The position numbers were made by a program, and so were the translations under genes. The notes beneath the pieces were generated by a model. It was not told the origin of the DNA, searched no databases, and saw only the letters and a list, made by a program, of their open reading frames with translations. Shown here piece after piece: positions 7,629-16,098 of a stretch of 17,202 nt of DNA. Source of the stretch: Buchnera aphidicola (Lipaphis pseudobrassicae) (lineage in GTDB: Bacteria; Pseudomonadota; Gammaproteobacteria; Enterobacterales; Enterobacteriaceae); assembly GCF_005081185.1 (NCBI RefSeq), contig NZ_CP034870.1, positions 470,065-487,266 of the forward strand, given 5' to 3'. How positions within the stretch are numbered: the stretch's first letter is position 1; each line of letters begins with the position of its first letter.

Positions 7629-8712
7629 ATGATTCATAATCAAATTGAAAATTTAAATAAAAGAATACAAGATCTCAAGAGGTATCTTTGACTATGATAA
7701 AAAAAAATCACGTATTTTAGAAATTGAATTAGAATTATTGTCACCAGAAAACTGGAAAAAAACGACATTCATAAAAAAAATCAACAAAGAAAAATATTTT
7801 CTTAATAGAACAATTAAAAATATTAATCATATAGAAACTGAAATTAAAGAAGCAATTATTTTTTTGGAACTAGCAATAGAAACAAAAGATAATCAATTAT
7901 TACAAGACATTTTTAAAAATATTCAAAAAATTGAGAAAAACATTAAAAAAATTGAATTTTATCGTATGTTTTCAAAAAAAAATGACAACTCTAATTGTTA
8001 TGTTGATATACAATCTGGATCAGGCGGAATAGATTCACAAGATTGGTCAAAAATACTATTAAGAATGTATTTAAAATGGGCTGATAAAAAAGGATTGCAA
8101 ACAGAGATTATTGACGAATCTATTGGTGAAATAGTTGGAATTAAATCTGCCACTATTAAAATATATGGAGAATATGCTTTTGGATGGTTAAGAACAGAAA
8201 CAGGAATACATCGTTTAATACGAAAAAGTCCTTTTGATGCTGGAAAAAGACGTCATACTTCTTTTAGTTCTGTTTTCGTATATCCAGATATAGATAGTCA
8301 AATTTGTGTAAATTTAAACCTATCTGAATTAAGAATAGATGTTTATAGAGCTTCTGGAGCTGGAGGGCAACATGTTAATCGAACAGAATCAGCTGTTCGT
8401 ATTACCCATTTACCTACAAATCTTGTAACTCAATGTCAAAGTAATCGTTCTCAACATAAAAATAAAGAACAAGCAATACAACAAATGAAATCTAAGTTAT
8501 ATGAAATGCAAAAGCGAAAAAAAGAAAAAGAAAAAAAAGAATTAGAAAAAAACAAATCAAATATTACCTGGGGAAATCAAATACGTTCATATATATTAGA
8601 TAATTCAAAAATTAAAGATCTTCGTACTGGTATCGAAACTAATCATGTTCAATCTGTTTTAGATGGTAATCTAGATAATTTTATTGAACAAAGTTTGATA
8701 ATGGGATTATAA
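7629..8712 (+). CDS. prfB: Peptide chain release factor 2 (RF2), with programmed +1 frameshift
   Basis: RF2 releases finished proteins at UGA and UAA codons. The ATG at 7629 opens a 20-codon frame ending at TGA 7689-7691; translation must skip one base (T7689) and continue at GAC 7690 to give a 360-residue protein (E. coli 365). The first frame, RIQDLKRYL, aligns with the E. coli N-terminus, and the second begins DYDKKK as expected. Stop-codon recognition motif SPF is at 200-202 and the catalytic GGQ at 245-247. The residue four before GGQ is Ala, as in most bacteria, rather than the Thr of E. coli K-12. GGAT stands seven bases before the ATG. lysS follows after 11 bases, the same operon as in E. 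coli. A TTG at 7738 could be mistaken for the start but lies well inside the family alignment. Confidence 0.96.
7677..7692 (+). promoter_or_regulatory. RF2 autoregulatory +1 frameshift site
   Basis: The order is AAGAGG, TAT, the slippery codon CTT (7686-7688), the in-frame stop TGA (7689-7691), then C. This is the classic prfB arrangement: a Shine-Dalgarno-like element three bases before CUU-UGA-C. When RF2 is scarce the ribosome pauses at UGA and slips +1 onto UUU. The E. coli stimulator is AGGGGG; here it is AAGAGG, a slightly weaker match to the 16S tail, while TATCTTTGACTA is unchanged. Confidence 0.92.
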
Positions 8713-8723
8713 GGAAAAAAATA

Positions 8724-10235
8724 ATGGCAGAAATAAAAAATAATATTTTTAATAATGAAATAATTACTAGAAAACAAAAACTTATAAAAATGAAAGAAGA
8801 AGGATTTTTTTTTCCAAATAAATTTAAAAAAAATATCACCTTAAAAAAAATACAAAAAAAGTACAAAAAAAAAGATACAAACGAATTAAAAAAGTTAAAA
8901 ATTGAAGTTTCTATTGCTGGTCGAATGATACAAAGACGAATTATGGGAAAAGCATCTTTTTGTACATTACAAGATATAGAGGGAAAAATACAAATATACA
9001 TAAAAGAACAAGAAATATCAAGTGAACATTATAATAATAATTTTAAAAAATGGGATATTGGCGATATTTTAGGAGTGACAGGAACATTATTTAAGACTAA
9101 AACAGGAGAATTATCTGTTTATTGTAATAATATAAATATACTTAATAAATCATTAAAACCACTACCTGATAAATTTCATGGATTATCCAATCAAGAAACG
9201 CGTTATCGCAAACGATATCTAGATTTAATTACTAATAATAAATTGTACAAAATTTTTAAAAATCGTTCTAAAATTATAATGGCAATTAGAAATTTTATGC
9301 AAGAACATAATTTTTTAGAAGTAGAAACACCAATGTTACAAAATATTCCAGGAGGAGCAAATGCTCGTCCTTTTATTACTTATCATAATGAAATAGACGC
9401 GCAAATGTATTTAAGGATAGCACCAGAATTATATTTAAAAAAATTAATTATTGGTGGATTTGAACGTATTTTTGAGCTTAATAGAAATTTTCGAAATGAA
9501 GGAGTATCTAGTCGACATAATCCAGAATTTACGATGATGGAAGCCTATATTGCATATTCTGATTATGAATATATGATGCAATTCACAGAAAATCTTATTA
9601 AAAACATCATAAAATTATTCTTTAAAGAAAATAAAATTACGTATTACAATTACTGTCTTGATTTTAGTAAAGCATTTGACAAAATGACTATGAAAAACGC
9701 TATTATTAAGTTTAATCCTAAAATTCAATCATCTGATCTACAACATATTGATAAGATAAAAAAAATTGCTAAATTTATGGATATAAAAATAAAAGAAAAA
9801 TGGAGCATCGGAAAAATAGAAAATGAAATATTTGAAAAAACTGTAGAAAAAAAATTGATTCAACCTACTTTTATAACTGAGTATCCAGTAGAAGTTTCTC
9901 CACTAGCAAGGCGTAATAATATTAATTTAAATGTCACAGATAGATTTGAACTTTTTATTGCCGGGTACGAAATAGGAAATGGATTTTCAGAATTAAATGA
10001 TGCAGAAGATCAAAAAATTAGATTTTTAAATCAAATGAAAACAGAAGAAAAAGAAAAAAATAAAGATGCATTTTATGATAAAGATTATATAGAAGCACTA
10101 AAATATGGATTGCCACCAACGTCGGGATTAGGTATTGGAATTGATCGTTTAATCATGATATTAACTAATCAAATGAGCATACGTGATGTAATTTTATTTC
10201 CAACACTTCGTTCGCTTAATAAATCATTTTCGTAA
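8724..10235 (+). CDS. lysS: Lysyl-tRNA synthetase (class II)
   Basis: LysS charges tRNA-Lys with lysine using ATP. The 503 residues match E. coli LysS (505). An N-terminal OB-fold anticodon-binding domain (roughly 60-150, with VSIAGRMIQRRIMGKASF) is followed by the class II catalytic core: motif 1 around EVETPMLQNIPGGANARPF (about 200-215), motif 2 FRNEGVSSRHNPEFTMMEAY (about 255-276) and motif 3 GLGIGIDRLIMIL (about 468-480). The ATG has AAGGA nearby and the gap from prfB is 11 bases, so the two are almost certainly co-transcribed. The first 60 residues are unusually lysine rich and are coded by several A runs of 7 to 9, a composition effect. Stop is TAA. lysA lies 56 bases downstream, so lysine synthesis and lysine charging genes are side by side here. 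Confidence 0.97.
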   Translation: MAEIKNNIFNNEIITRKQKLIKMKEEGFFFPNKFKKNITLKKIQKKYKKKDTNELKKLKIEVSIAGRMIQRRIMGKASFCTLQDIEGKIQIYIKEQEISSEHYNNNFKKWDIGDILGVTGTLFKTKTGELSVYCNNINILNKSLKPLPDKFHGLSNQETRYRKRYLDLITNNKLYKIFKNRSKIIMAIRNFMQEHNFLEVETPMLQNIPGGANARPFITYHNEIDAQMYLRIAPELYLKKLIIGGFERIFELNRNFRNEGVSSRHNPEFTMMEAYIAYSDYEYMMQFTENLIKNIIKLFFKENKITYYNYCLDFSKAFDKMTMKNAIIKFNPKIQSSDLQHIDKIKKIAKFMDIKIKEKWSIGKIENEIFEKTVEKKLIQPTFITEYPVEVSPLARRNNINLNVTDRFELFIAGYEIGNGFSELNDAEDQKIRFLNQMKTEEKEKNKDAFYDKDYIEALKYGLPPTSGLGIGIDRLIMILTNQMSIRDVILFPTLRSLNKSFS

Positions 10236-10262
10236 ATTAAAATTTAAAGAATAAAAATAAAT

Positions 10263-10276
10263 ATCTTTATAAAGAT
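10263..10276. repeat. 14-base palindrome upstream of lysA
   Basis: ATCTTTA followed by TAAAGAT, a perfect inverted repeat 15 bases before the lysA ATG and between lysS and lysA. In RNA it could form a 5-bp stem with a TATA loop. E. coli lysA is controlled by LysR, encoded beside it, but no lysR is present here and no LysR-type site is evident. It may be chance. Confidence 0.25.
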
Positions 10277-10291
10277 TCAATAGGAAAAAAG

Positions 10292-11542
10292 ATGTCACAA
10301 CTTCTAAATGATATAAATAGTAATTTTAATAAAAAAAAAATTAAACTTCTAATAAAAAAATATAAATCTCCATGTTGGGTTTATGATTCTAGTATTATTT
10401 ATAAAAAAATAAAACTATTAAAAGAATTTGATGTAATTAGGTTTGCTCAAAAATCTTGTTCAAATATTAATATACTACGATTAATGAGAAATCAAAATAT
10501 AAAAATAGACGCAGTTTCTTTAGGTGAAATTGAACGAGCTTTGCTTTCAGGTTTTAAAAAAAATACAAACGAAATAATTTTCACTGCAGATATTCTCGAC
10601 GAAGAAACTTTGTCTAAAGTAGTCAATTATAATATACCAGTGAACGCTGGTTCTTTAGATATGTTAAAACAATTAGGAAAAGCATCTCCAGGTCATAATG
10701 TTTGGTTACGAATTAATCCAAAATTTGGATATGGACATAGCAAAAAAACAAACACTGGAGGAGAAAATAGCAAACATGGAATTTGGGAACCTTTATTAGC
10801 AATACCTATTATAAAAAAATATAAATTGAAATTAATAGGTTTACATATGCATATCGGTTCAGGAGTAAATTATCTACATTTAAAAAAAGTTTGTAAATCT
10901 ATGGTAGAAACAGCAATTAAATTAAATCAAAAAATTTCTTCTATATCTGCTGGTGGAGGTTTGCCAATACCATATAAATTGAATGAAAAACCTATTGATA
11001 TAAAAAAATATTTTATACTATGGGATAAAGCTAGAAAAAATATATCTAAATTTTTAGGAAAGAAAATTGAATTAGAAATTGAACCTGGAAGGTTTTTAGT
11101 TGCAGAATCAGGCATTTTAATTTCAAAAGTATGGTCTGTAAAAAAAATGGGAAATAAAAATTTTGTTTTAGTAGATGTAGGATTTAATGATTTAATGCGA
11201 CCAACAATGTATGGTAGTTACCATCATATATCCGTAATTTCTGGAGACGATAGAAATATTAATGAAGATAATACAATAGATACTGTTGTCGCTGGTCCTT
11301 TATGTGAATCAGGTGATGTTTTTACACAAAAAATAGGAGGAACAATACAAACTAGAAAATTACCTATTATTAAAGTAGGAGATTATTTGATTTTTCATGA
11401 TACAGGTGCTTATGGTGCATCAATGTCTTCGAACTATAATACAAGACCTCTTATTCCAGAAATATTATTAGAAAACGATAATTCTTTTATTATCCGGAGA
11501 CGTCAAAAAATAGAAGAACTATTAAAATTAGAAATGCAATAA
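10292..11542 (+). CDS. lysA: Diaminopimelate decarboxylase
   Basis: LysA is the PLP enzyme that converts meso-diaminopimelate to L-lysine and CO2, the last step of lysine synthesis. In an aphid symbiont this lysine is also an essential amino acid for the host, while the substrate is needed for peptidoglycan. The 416 residues compare with 420 in E. coli. The PLP lysine is Lys54 in RFAQKSCSN; HMHIGSG is near 185-191, SAGGGL near 220, EPGRF from 263 and CESGD from Cys338, which completes the active site across the dimer. The C-terminus keeps DTGAYGASMSSNYN. AGGA lies upstream of the ATG. Codons 14-16 lie in an in-frame A10 run. No lysR regulator is adjacent. The 56-base gaps on either side suggest a shared transcript with lysS and lgt. 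Confidence 0.97.
   Translation: MSQLLNDINSNFNKKKIKLLIKKYKSPCWVYDSSIIYKKIKLLKEFDVIRFAQKSCSNINILRLMRNQNIKIDAVSLGEIERALLSGFKKNTNEIIFTADILDEETLSKVVNYNIPVNAGSLDMLKQLGKASPGHNVWLRINPKFGYGHSKKTNTGGENSKHGIWEPLLAIPIIKKYKLKLIGLHMHIGSGVNYLHLKKVCKSMVETAIKLNQKISSISAGGGLPIPYKLNEKPIDIKKYFILWDKARKNISKFLGKKIELEIEPGRFLVAESGILISKVWSVKKMGNKNFVLVDVGFNDLMRPTMYGSYHHISVISGDDRNINEDNTIDTVVAGPLCESGDVFTQKIGGTIQTRKLPIIKVGDYLIFHDTGAYGASMSSNYNTRPLIPEILLENDNSFIIRRRQKIEELLKLEMQ
10331..10340 (+). repeat. A10 homopolymer inside intact lysA
   Basis: Reads AAT AAA AAA AAA ATT near codon 14 and keeps the frame with ten A. Polymerase slippage here would put part of the lysA messages out of frame within the first 17 codons, the mirror image of the situation in dsbA and ybeY. 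Confidence 0.8.
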
Positions 11543-11598
11543 TTATTTTAAATTATAAATATAAAACTATTTTAAAAAGAGAGATTTGTTAATACAAC

Positions 11599-12492
11599 AT
11601 GTATATTATATTCCCTAAATTAAATCCTATTATTTTTAGCATTGGTCCTATATCTGCACGATGGTATGGTTTTATGTATTTTATTAGTCTTATATTCGCT
11701 CTATGGTACGGAAAAAAAATAGCTCTAAAAAATAAAATATGTAACATAAAAAAAATAGAAACATTTATATATTCTATTTTCTTAGGAGCTTGTCTCGGCG
11801 GTAGAATAGGATATATTCTATTTTATAATTTTTCATATTTTCTTGATAATTTACTTTGTGTTTTCTATATATGGAAAGGTGGTATGTCGTTTCATGGAGG
11901 TTTAATAGGCGCTACTATTGCAATAGTATATCTTTCTTTCAAACATAAAAAAAAAATATTAGAAATATCTGATTTTATAGTTCCTTTAGTTCCTTTCGGA
12001 TTAGGTGCTGGAAGGTTAGGAAATTTTATCAATAGTGAATTATGGGGTCGTGTATCACCAAATTTTTCATATGCAATGATTTTTCCTAATTCTCAAAATC
12101 AAGATTTAGAAATGATCAAAAAATATCCAGAATTAAAAAACTTATTAAATGAATATGGAGGATTACCTAGACACCCCTCACAATTATATGAATTCTTTTT
12201 AGAAGGAGTCGTTTTATTTTTGATAATTTATTTTTTTACAAAAAAAAATAGACCAATCGGTAGCGTTAGTGGTTTATTTCTATTTTTATACGGTATATTT
12301 AGAAGTATTTTAGAGTGTTTTCGAGAACCAGATCCACAAATAGGATTATTTAAAAATGCAATTACTATGGGACAAATCTTATCAATTCCAATGATTATTA
12401 TAGGATTAATTATACTATTTCAAACTTTTTATAAAGAACGGATTGTTAAAAAACATGAAACAATATCTTACACTCATAAAAAAAATAATTAA
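11599..12492 (+). CDS. lgt: Prolipoprotein diacylglyceryl transferase
   Basis: Lgt is an inner-membrane enzyme that moves a diacylglyceryl group from phosphatidylglycerol to the lipobox cysteine of prolipoproteins, the first step of lipoprotein maturation. The 297 residues (E. coli 291) are strongly hydrophobic in several segments, consistent with the seven-helix fold. The FHGG motif has His99 (E. coli His103) and the Lgt signature [10 protein letters not shown] has Arg139 (E. coli Arg143). The HPSQLYE block near 193 and GQILSIPM near 255 are also present. The ATG has only a weak purine-rich AGAGAG about 13 bases upstream. An in-frame A10 run lies at 11947-11956. The last 38 bases overlap the start of thyA, its E. 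coli partner. lnt, the last gene of the lipoprotein pathway, would be expected beside corC by E. coli order but is missing there. Confidence 0.96.
   Translation: MYIIFPKLNPIIFSIGPISARWYGFMYFISLIFALWYGKKIALKNKICNIKKIETFIYSIFLGACLGGRIGYILFYNFSYFLDNLLCVFYIWKGGMSFHGGLIGATIAIVYLSFKHKKKILEISDFIVPLVPFGLGAGRLGNFINSELWGRVSPNFSYAMIFPNSQNQDLEMIKKYPELKNLLNEYGGLPRHPSQLYEFFLEGVVLFLIIYFFTKKNRPIGSVSGLFLFLYGIFRSILECFREPDPQIGLFKNAITMGQILSIPMIIIGLIILFQTFYKERIVKKHETISYTHKKNN
11947..11956 (+). repeat. A10 homopolymer inside intact lgt
   Basis: Reads CAT AAA AAA AAA ATA in frame, in the cytoplasmic loop [10 protein letters not shown] of Lgt. Ten A is the in-frame length here, so slippage would break the product. 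Confidence 0.8.
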
Positions 12493-13249
12493 AAGTGGAA
12501 ATCAAAAAAAAGATCGTACAGGTACAGGAACTTTATCTATTTTTGGTTACAATATGCAGTTTAATTTAAAAAAAGGTTTCCCTTTAGTAACTACAAAAAA
12601 ATGTCATATTCCATCTATTATTTATGAACTTTTATGGTTTTTAAAAGGCGATACTAATATTCAATATTTAAATAATAATAATATATCAATTTGGAATCAT
12701 TGGGCAGATAAATCTGGAAATGTTGGTCCAATTTATGGAAAACAATGGAGAAGTTGGAGTACATTAGAAAACAAAGAAGTTGATCAAATAAAAAATGTAT
12801 TAATACAATTAAAAAACAATCCTGATTCTCGTAGAATTTTAGTATCTAGTTGGAATGTCGGTGAAATAGATCAAATGAGATTACCTCCTTGTCATGTACT
12901 TTTCCAATTTTATGTTTTTAAAAAAACACTAAGTTGTCAACTTTATCAACGTTCTTGTGATGTGTTTCTTGGATTACCTTTTAATATAGCTAGTTACTCA
13001 TTACTTACACATATGATAGCGCAACAATGCAACTTAAAAGTAGGAAAATTTTTATGGACTGGAGGGGATGTGCATTTATACAATAATCATATTGAACAAG
13101 CAAAACAACAATTAGAAAGAACTCCTTTAAAACTTCCTAAATTAATAATTATTAATAAACCAAAATCATTATTTCAATATTCTTTTGAAGATTTTAAAAT
13201 CCTTGGATATAATTCTTATTCTTCTATTCAGGCAAAAATATCTATATAG
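12455..13249 (+). CDS. thyA: Thymidylate synthase
   Basis: ThyA methylates dUMP to dTMP with methylene-tetrahydrofolate, the de novo source of thymidine for DNA. The product has 264 residues, exactly the E. coli length, and begins MKQYL like E. coli. Arg21 in DRTGTG binds the phosphate; the catalytic cysteine is Cys146 in LPPCH (E. coli APCH); the [18 protein letters not shown] block supplies the second phosphate arginine and the base-binding loop, and [10 protein letters not shown] the C-terminal dUMP contacts. The start is the ATG at 12455, inside the end of lgt, giving a 38-base overlap; a TTG four codons earlier would add residues not present in the family. Because the start lies inside lgt, translational coupling is likely. 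Stop is TAG. Confidence 0.97.
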   Translation: MKQYLTLIKKIIKSGNQKKDRTGTGTLSIFGYNMQFNLKKGFPLVTTKKCHIPSIIYELLWFLKGDTNIQYLNNNNISIWNHWADKSGNVGPIYGKQWRSWSTLENKEVDQIKNVLIQLKNNPDSRRILVSSWNVGEIDQMRLPPCHVLFQFYVFKKTLSCQLYQRSCDVFLGLPFNIASYSLLTHMIAQQCNLKVGKFLWTGGDVHLYNNHIEQAKQQLERTPLKLPKLIIINKPKSLFQYSFEDFKILGYNSYSSIQAKISI

Positions 13250-13291
13250 AGATAATATTTATAAATTAAATTAGGATAATTTTTTACACAT

Positions 13292-14611
13292 ATGAAATAT
13301 ATATATATACAAACTTGGGGTTGTCAAATGAATGAATATGATTCATCGATGATAATCTCTTTACTTGAAAAAAATAATGAATATTTAGTTACTAAAAATA
13401 TAGAAAAAGCTCACATTTTAATATTAAATACTTGTTCCATAAGAGAGAAAGCCCAAGAAAAAGTCTTCCATCAATTAGGTAGATGGAAAAAATTAAAAAA
13501 TAACAATCCTGACATTATTATTGCTGTAGGAGGTTGTGTTGCAACTCAAGAAGGTAAACAAATTTTTGAAAGAGCAAATTATGTAGATATTGTATTTGGA
13601 ACTCAAACATTACATAGATTACCAAAAATGATCTCTGAAGTAAAAAAAAATCGTAAACCTAAAATAGATATTAATTTTCCCAAACTAGAAAAATTTAACT
13701 ATTTTTTAAAACCCAAAAAAAAAGGATTCACAGCATCAATTTCTATTATGGAAGGATGTAATAAATATTGTTCATTTTGTGTAGTACCATACACTAGAGG
13801 AAATGAAATTAGTCGACCATGTGACGATGTTTTGTTTGAAATATCTATTTTAGCAAAACAAGGAGTCAGAGAAATTAATTTATTAGGACAAAACGTTAAT
13901 GCATATCAAGGTCCTACATTTAATAAAAAAATTTGTTATTTTTCAGAACTAATAAGATTAGTTTCGGAAATAGAAGGGATTGATAGAATTCGTTTTACGA
14001 CAAGCAATCCTTTAGAATTTACTGATGATATTATTGAAGTATATCGAGATACACCAAAATTAGTAAGTTTTCTACATCTTCCAGTTCAAAGCGGTTCTAA
14101 TAAAATACTTAAATTAATGAAACGATCATATACAACAAAAGATTATCAGTATATTGTTGAAAAATTAATTTCTGCTAGACCAGATATTCAAATAAGTTCT
14201 GATTTTATAGTCGGTTTTCCAGGCGAATCCGAAATAGATTTTCAAAAAACGATAAGTTTTATAAAAAAAATTAATTTTGATATGAGTTTTAGTTTTATAT
14301 ATTCTAATCGACCTGGAACACTTGCATCTACATTGAAAGATGAGACCCATTTAGAAGAAAAGAAAACACGTTTATATTTTTTACAAAATCTCATTAATAT
14401 ACAAACAATGATGTGGAGTAGAAAAATGTTTGGAAGTACTCAATCAGTTTTGGTAGAAGGTTTATCTAATGCGGATACGATGGAATTATATGGACGAACA
14501 GAAAATAATAGAATTGTAACATTTGTAGGAACTCATGATATGATTGGACAATTTGTTAATGTAAAAATTAATGAAGTACATGCGTATCGATTAAAAGGAA
14601 CATCATTTTAA
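13292..14611 (+). CDS. miaB: tRNA-2-methylthio-N6-dimethylallyladenosine synthase MiaB
   Basis: MiaB is a radical-SAM enzyme with two 4Fe-4S clusters that adds a methylthio group to i6A37 in tRNAs reading UNN codons; it needs MiaA to make i6A. The 439 residues show the N-terminal cluster cysteines Cys11 ([10 protein letters not shown]), Cys48 ([10 protein letters not shown]) and Cys82 (GGCVATQ), the radical-SAM triad Cys156-x3-Cys160-x2-Cys163 ([10 protein letters not shown]), and a C-terminal TRAM domain ending at GRTENNR through [13 protein letters not shown]. The protein stops just after TRAM and lacks about 35 residues of the E. coli tail (474 residues), which lies outside the catalytic parts. 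AGGA precedes the ATG at a longer than usual distance. In E. coli miaB heads the ybeZ-ybeY-ybeX-lnt operon; here ybeZ is gone and ybeY follows after 16 bases. Confidence 0.97.
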   Translation: MKYIYIQTWGCQMNEYDSSMIISLLEKNNEYLVTKNIEKAHILILNTCSIREKAQEKVFHQLGRWKKLKNNNPDIIIAVGGCVATQEGKQIFERANYVDIVFGTQTLHRLPKMISEVKKNRKPKIDINFPKLEKFNYFLKPKKKGFTASISIMEGCNKYCSFCVVPYTRGNEISRPCDDVLFEISILAKQGVREINLLGQNVNAYQGPTFNKKICYFSELIRLVSEIEGIDRIRFTTSNPLEFTDDIIEVYRDTPKLVSFLHLPVQSGSNKILKLMKRSYTTKDYQYIVEKLISARPDIQISSDFIVGFPGESEIDFQKTISFIKKINFDMSFSFIYSNRPGTLASTLKDETHLEEKKTRLYFLQNLINIQTMMWSRKMFGSTQSVLVEGLSNADTMELYGRTENNRIVTFVGTHDMIGQFVNVKINEVHAYRLKGTSF

Positions 14612-14627
14612 AAAATAAACTAAAAAT

Positions 14628-15085
14628 ATGAATAAAATTATTATTAACCTCCAAATATGTTGTAAAAATAAAAAACTCATACCTAAAAAATCACACTTTA
14701 ATAAATGGTTAAAAAGAATATTGTATAAAAAAAAAACATTAATATCATAACAATACGTATTGTAGATGAATTAGAAATTAAACATTTAAATCTAATCTAC
14801 AGAGGTCAAAACAAACCCACAAATATTTTATCTTTTCCTTTTAATAAATTTATAAAATTCAATTATAAACTATTAGGAGACCTAGTTTTATGTAAAAAAA
14901 TAATAGAAAGGGAATCATTAACATATAAAAAAACATTAGAATCACATTGGGCTCATATAACAATACATGGAACTTTGCATTTATTAGGATATGATCATAA
15001 AACTAAAAAAGAGGCATATATTATGGAAAAATTAGAAAAACAAATTATGTTGTCTTTAAAATATAAAGAACCATATTTTTTTTAA
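14628..15085 (+). CDS. ybeY: Endoribonuclease YbeY, frameshifted in an A10 run
   Basis: YbeY is a zinc-dependent single-strand endoribonuclease needed for 16S rRNA 3'-end maturation and ribosome quality control. From the ATG at 14628 the frame stops at TAA 14748-14750 after 40 codons. The rest of YbeY lies in the -1 frame, from the A run at 14727-14736 to TAA 15083-15085. One additional A, or a -1 ribosomal slip, would give 152 residues (E. coli 155). In that product the zinc motif HGTLHLLGYDH puts its histidines at 114, 118 and 124, the E. coli positions, and the conserved RGQNKPTNILSFPF block is intact. The downstream frame has no early stop and no obvious start, which argues for slippage-dependent expression rather than decay. 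There is no Shine-Dalgarno site; the gene follows miaB by 16 bases, so it may be translationally coupled. A sequencing error in the run cannot be excluded. Confidence 0.9.
14727..14736 (+). repeat. A10 homopolymer that carries the ybeY frameshift
   Basis: Ten A between TAT and CATT. In the ybeY start frame it reads AAA AAA AAA ACA and leads to TAA at 14748. With eleven A it reads AAA AAC ATT AAT ATC ATA ACA into the conserved body. This is the same run length and the same direction of shift as in dsbA. Confidence 0.85.
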
Positions 15086-15177
15086 TAATCGTCTATATTT
15101 AGATAAAAAATATTTTCACTTACACTTTTCTACCATAGAATAGTAAAACATATTTTAAAAATAGATAATGTATAATT

Positions 15178-16050
15178 ATGAGTGATAATCATTCACAAAA
15201 CTGCGATAAAATCAACAGAAAAGGATTTTTTTCGATTTTATTAAATCAAATTTTTCATGATGAACCTAAAAATCGAGAAGAATTATTAGTATTAATTCGT
15301 GATGCAGAACAAAACGAACTAATCGATCAAAATACTTGTGATATGTTAGAAGGAGTAATGCATATTGCTAAAAAAAGAATCAAAGAAATCATGATCCCGA
15401 GAACACAGATGATAACATTGAAATTAAACTATAATTTAAAAAAATGTCTTGATGTTATTATTGAGTCTGCACATTCTAGATTTCCAGTTATGAATAGTGA
15501 TAAAAATTATGTTGAAGGTTTTTTGATTGCAAAAGATTTATTACCTTTTATGAGATCCAAAAATAATTTTTTTTGCATAAAAAACATATTAAGACCAGCA
15601 GTTGTAGTTCCGGAAAGTAAATATGTAGATAGAATGTTAAAAGAATTTCGTTCTAAAAGAAATCATATGGCAATCGTAATTGATGAGTTTGGTGCGGTAT
15701 CAGGATTAGTAACAATAGAAGATATATTAGAATTAATTGTTGGAGAAATTGAAGATGAATATGATGAAGAAAAACTAAATATAAGAAAATTACAAAAATA
15801 TACATTTTCAATTAGAGCATTAACAGAAATAAAAGAATTTAATGAAACTTTTAAAACTAATTTTCAAGATGAAGAAGTAGATACTATAGGTGGATTAGTA
15901 ATGAAAAAATTTGGTCATTTACCAAGTCGAGGAGAAAGTTTAGAAATTAATGGTTACTTTTTTAAAGTGTCTATAACAGATAGCAGAAAAATTATACAAC
16001 TACATGTTACTGTTCCAGAAAATACAAACCCTATTTTATTAGAAAAATAA
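15178..16050 (+). CDS. corC: CorC/YbeX family CBS-domain protein
   Basis: CorC (YbeX) is a cytoplasmic two-CBS-domain protein linked in enterobacteria to CorA-dependent Mg/Co efflux and, by its operon, to ribosome and RNA homeostasis; the exact activity is not settled. The 290 residues match the E. coli length (292). The MIPRTQM motif that opens the CBS pair is at 72-78, the second CBS domain has VIDEFGAVSGLVTIEDILE (from about 167), and an acidic linker EIEDEYDEE leads to the C-terminal CorC/HlyC transporter-associated domain (about 205-283). No membrane segment is present, which separates it from longer HlyC/CNNM-type relatives. No clear Shine-Dalgarno site precedes the ATG, chosen by alignment with E. 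coli. It keeps the ybeY-ybeX order; lnt, which follows in E. coli, is missing and leuS begins 48 bases on. Confidence 0.93.
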   Translation: MSDNHSQNCDKINRKGFFSILLNQIFHDEPKNREELLVLIRDAEQNELIDQNTCDMLEGVMHIAKKRIKEIMIPRTQMITLKLNYNLKKCLDVIIESAHSRFPVMNSDKNYVEGFLIAKDLLPFMRSKNNFFCIKNILRPAVVVPESKYVDRMLKEFRSKRNHMAIVIDEFGAVSGLVTIEDILELIVGEIEDEYDEEKLNIRKLQKYTFSIRALTEIKEFNETFKTNFQDEEVDTIGGLVMKKFGHLPSRGESLEINGYFFKVSITDSRKIIQLHVTVPENTNPILLEK

Positions 16051-16098
16051 TAATATAATTATTTATATGTTAAGATTTTTATTTGTAGAGATAAAAAC

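Noticed and set aside
7738..8712. RF2 starting at TTG 7738
   Set aside because: The true start and the programmed frameshift lie upstream at 7629-7692, and the residues between them align with the family.
8681..9001. Hydrophobic open frame antisense to the start of lysS
   Set aside because: Its phenylalanine-rich composition is the complement of the lysine/asparagine-rich A runs of lysS; it resembles no known family and lacks a ribosome binding site.
10927..11115. Short open frame antisense to lysA
   Set aside because: Contained in a strongly conserved part of lysA; shadow only.
13239..13254. Inverted repeat TATCT...AGATA around the thyA stop as a terminator
   Set aside because: Only five pairs, no T tract, and miaB follows within 42 bases; too weak to call.
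14165..14350. Short open frame antisense to miaB
   Set aside because: Lies opposite conserved MiaB sequence; no independent support.
15171..15176. TATAAT directly before the corC ATG
   Set aside because: A promoter there would place the transcript start inside the coding region; most likely chance in A+T-rich sequence.
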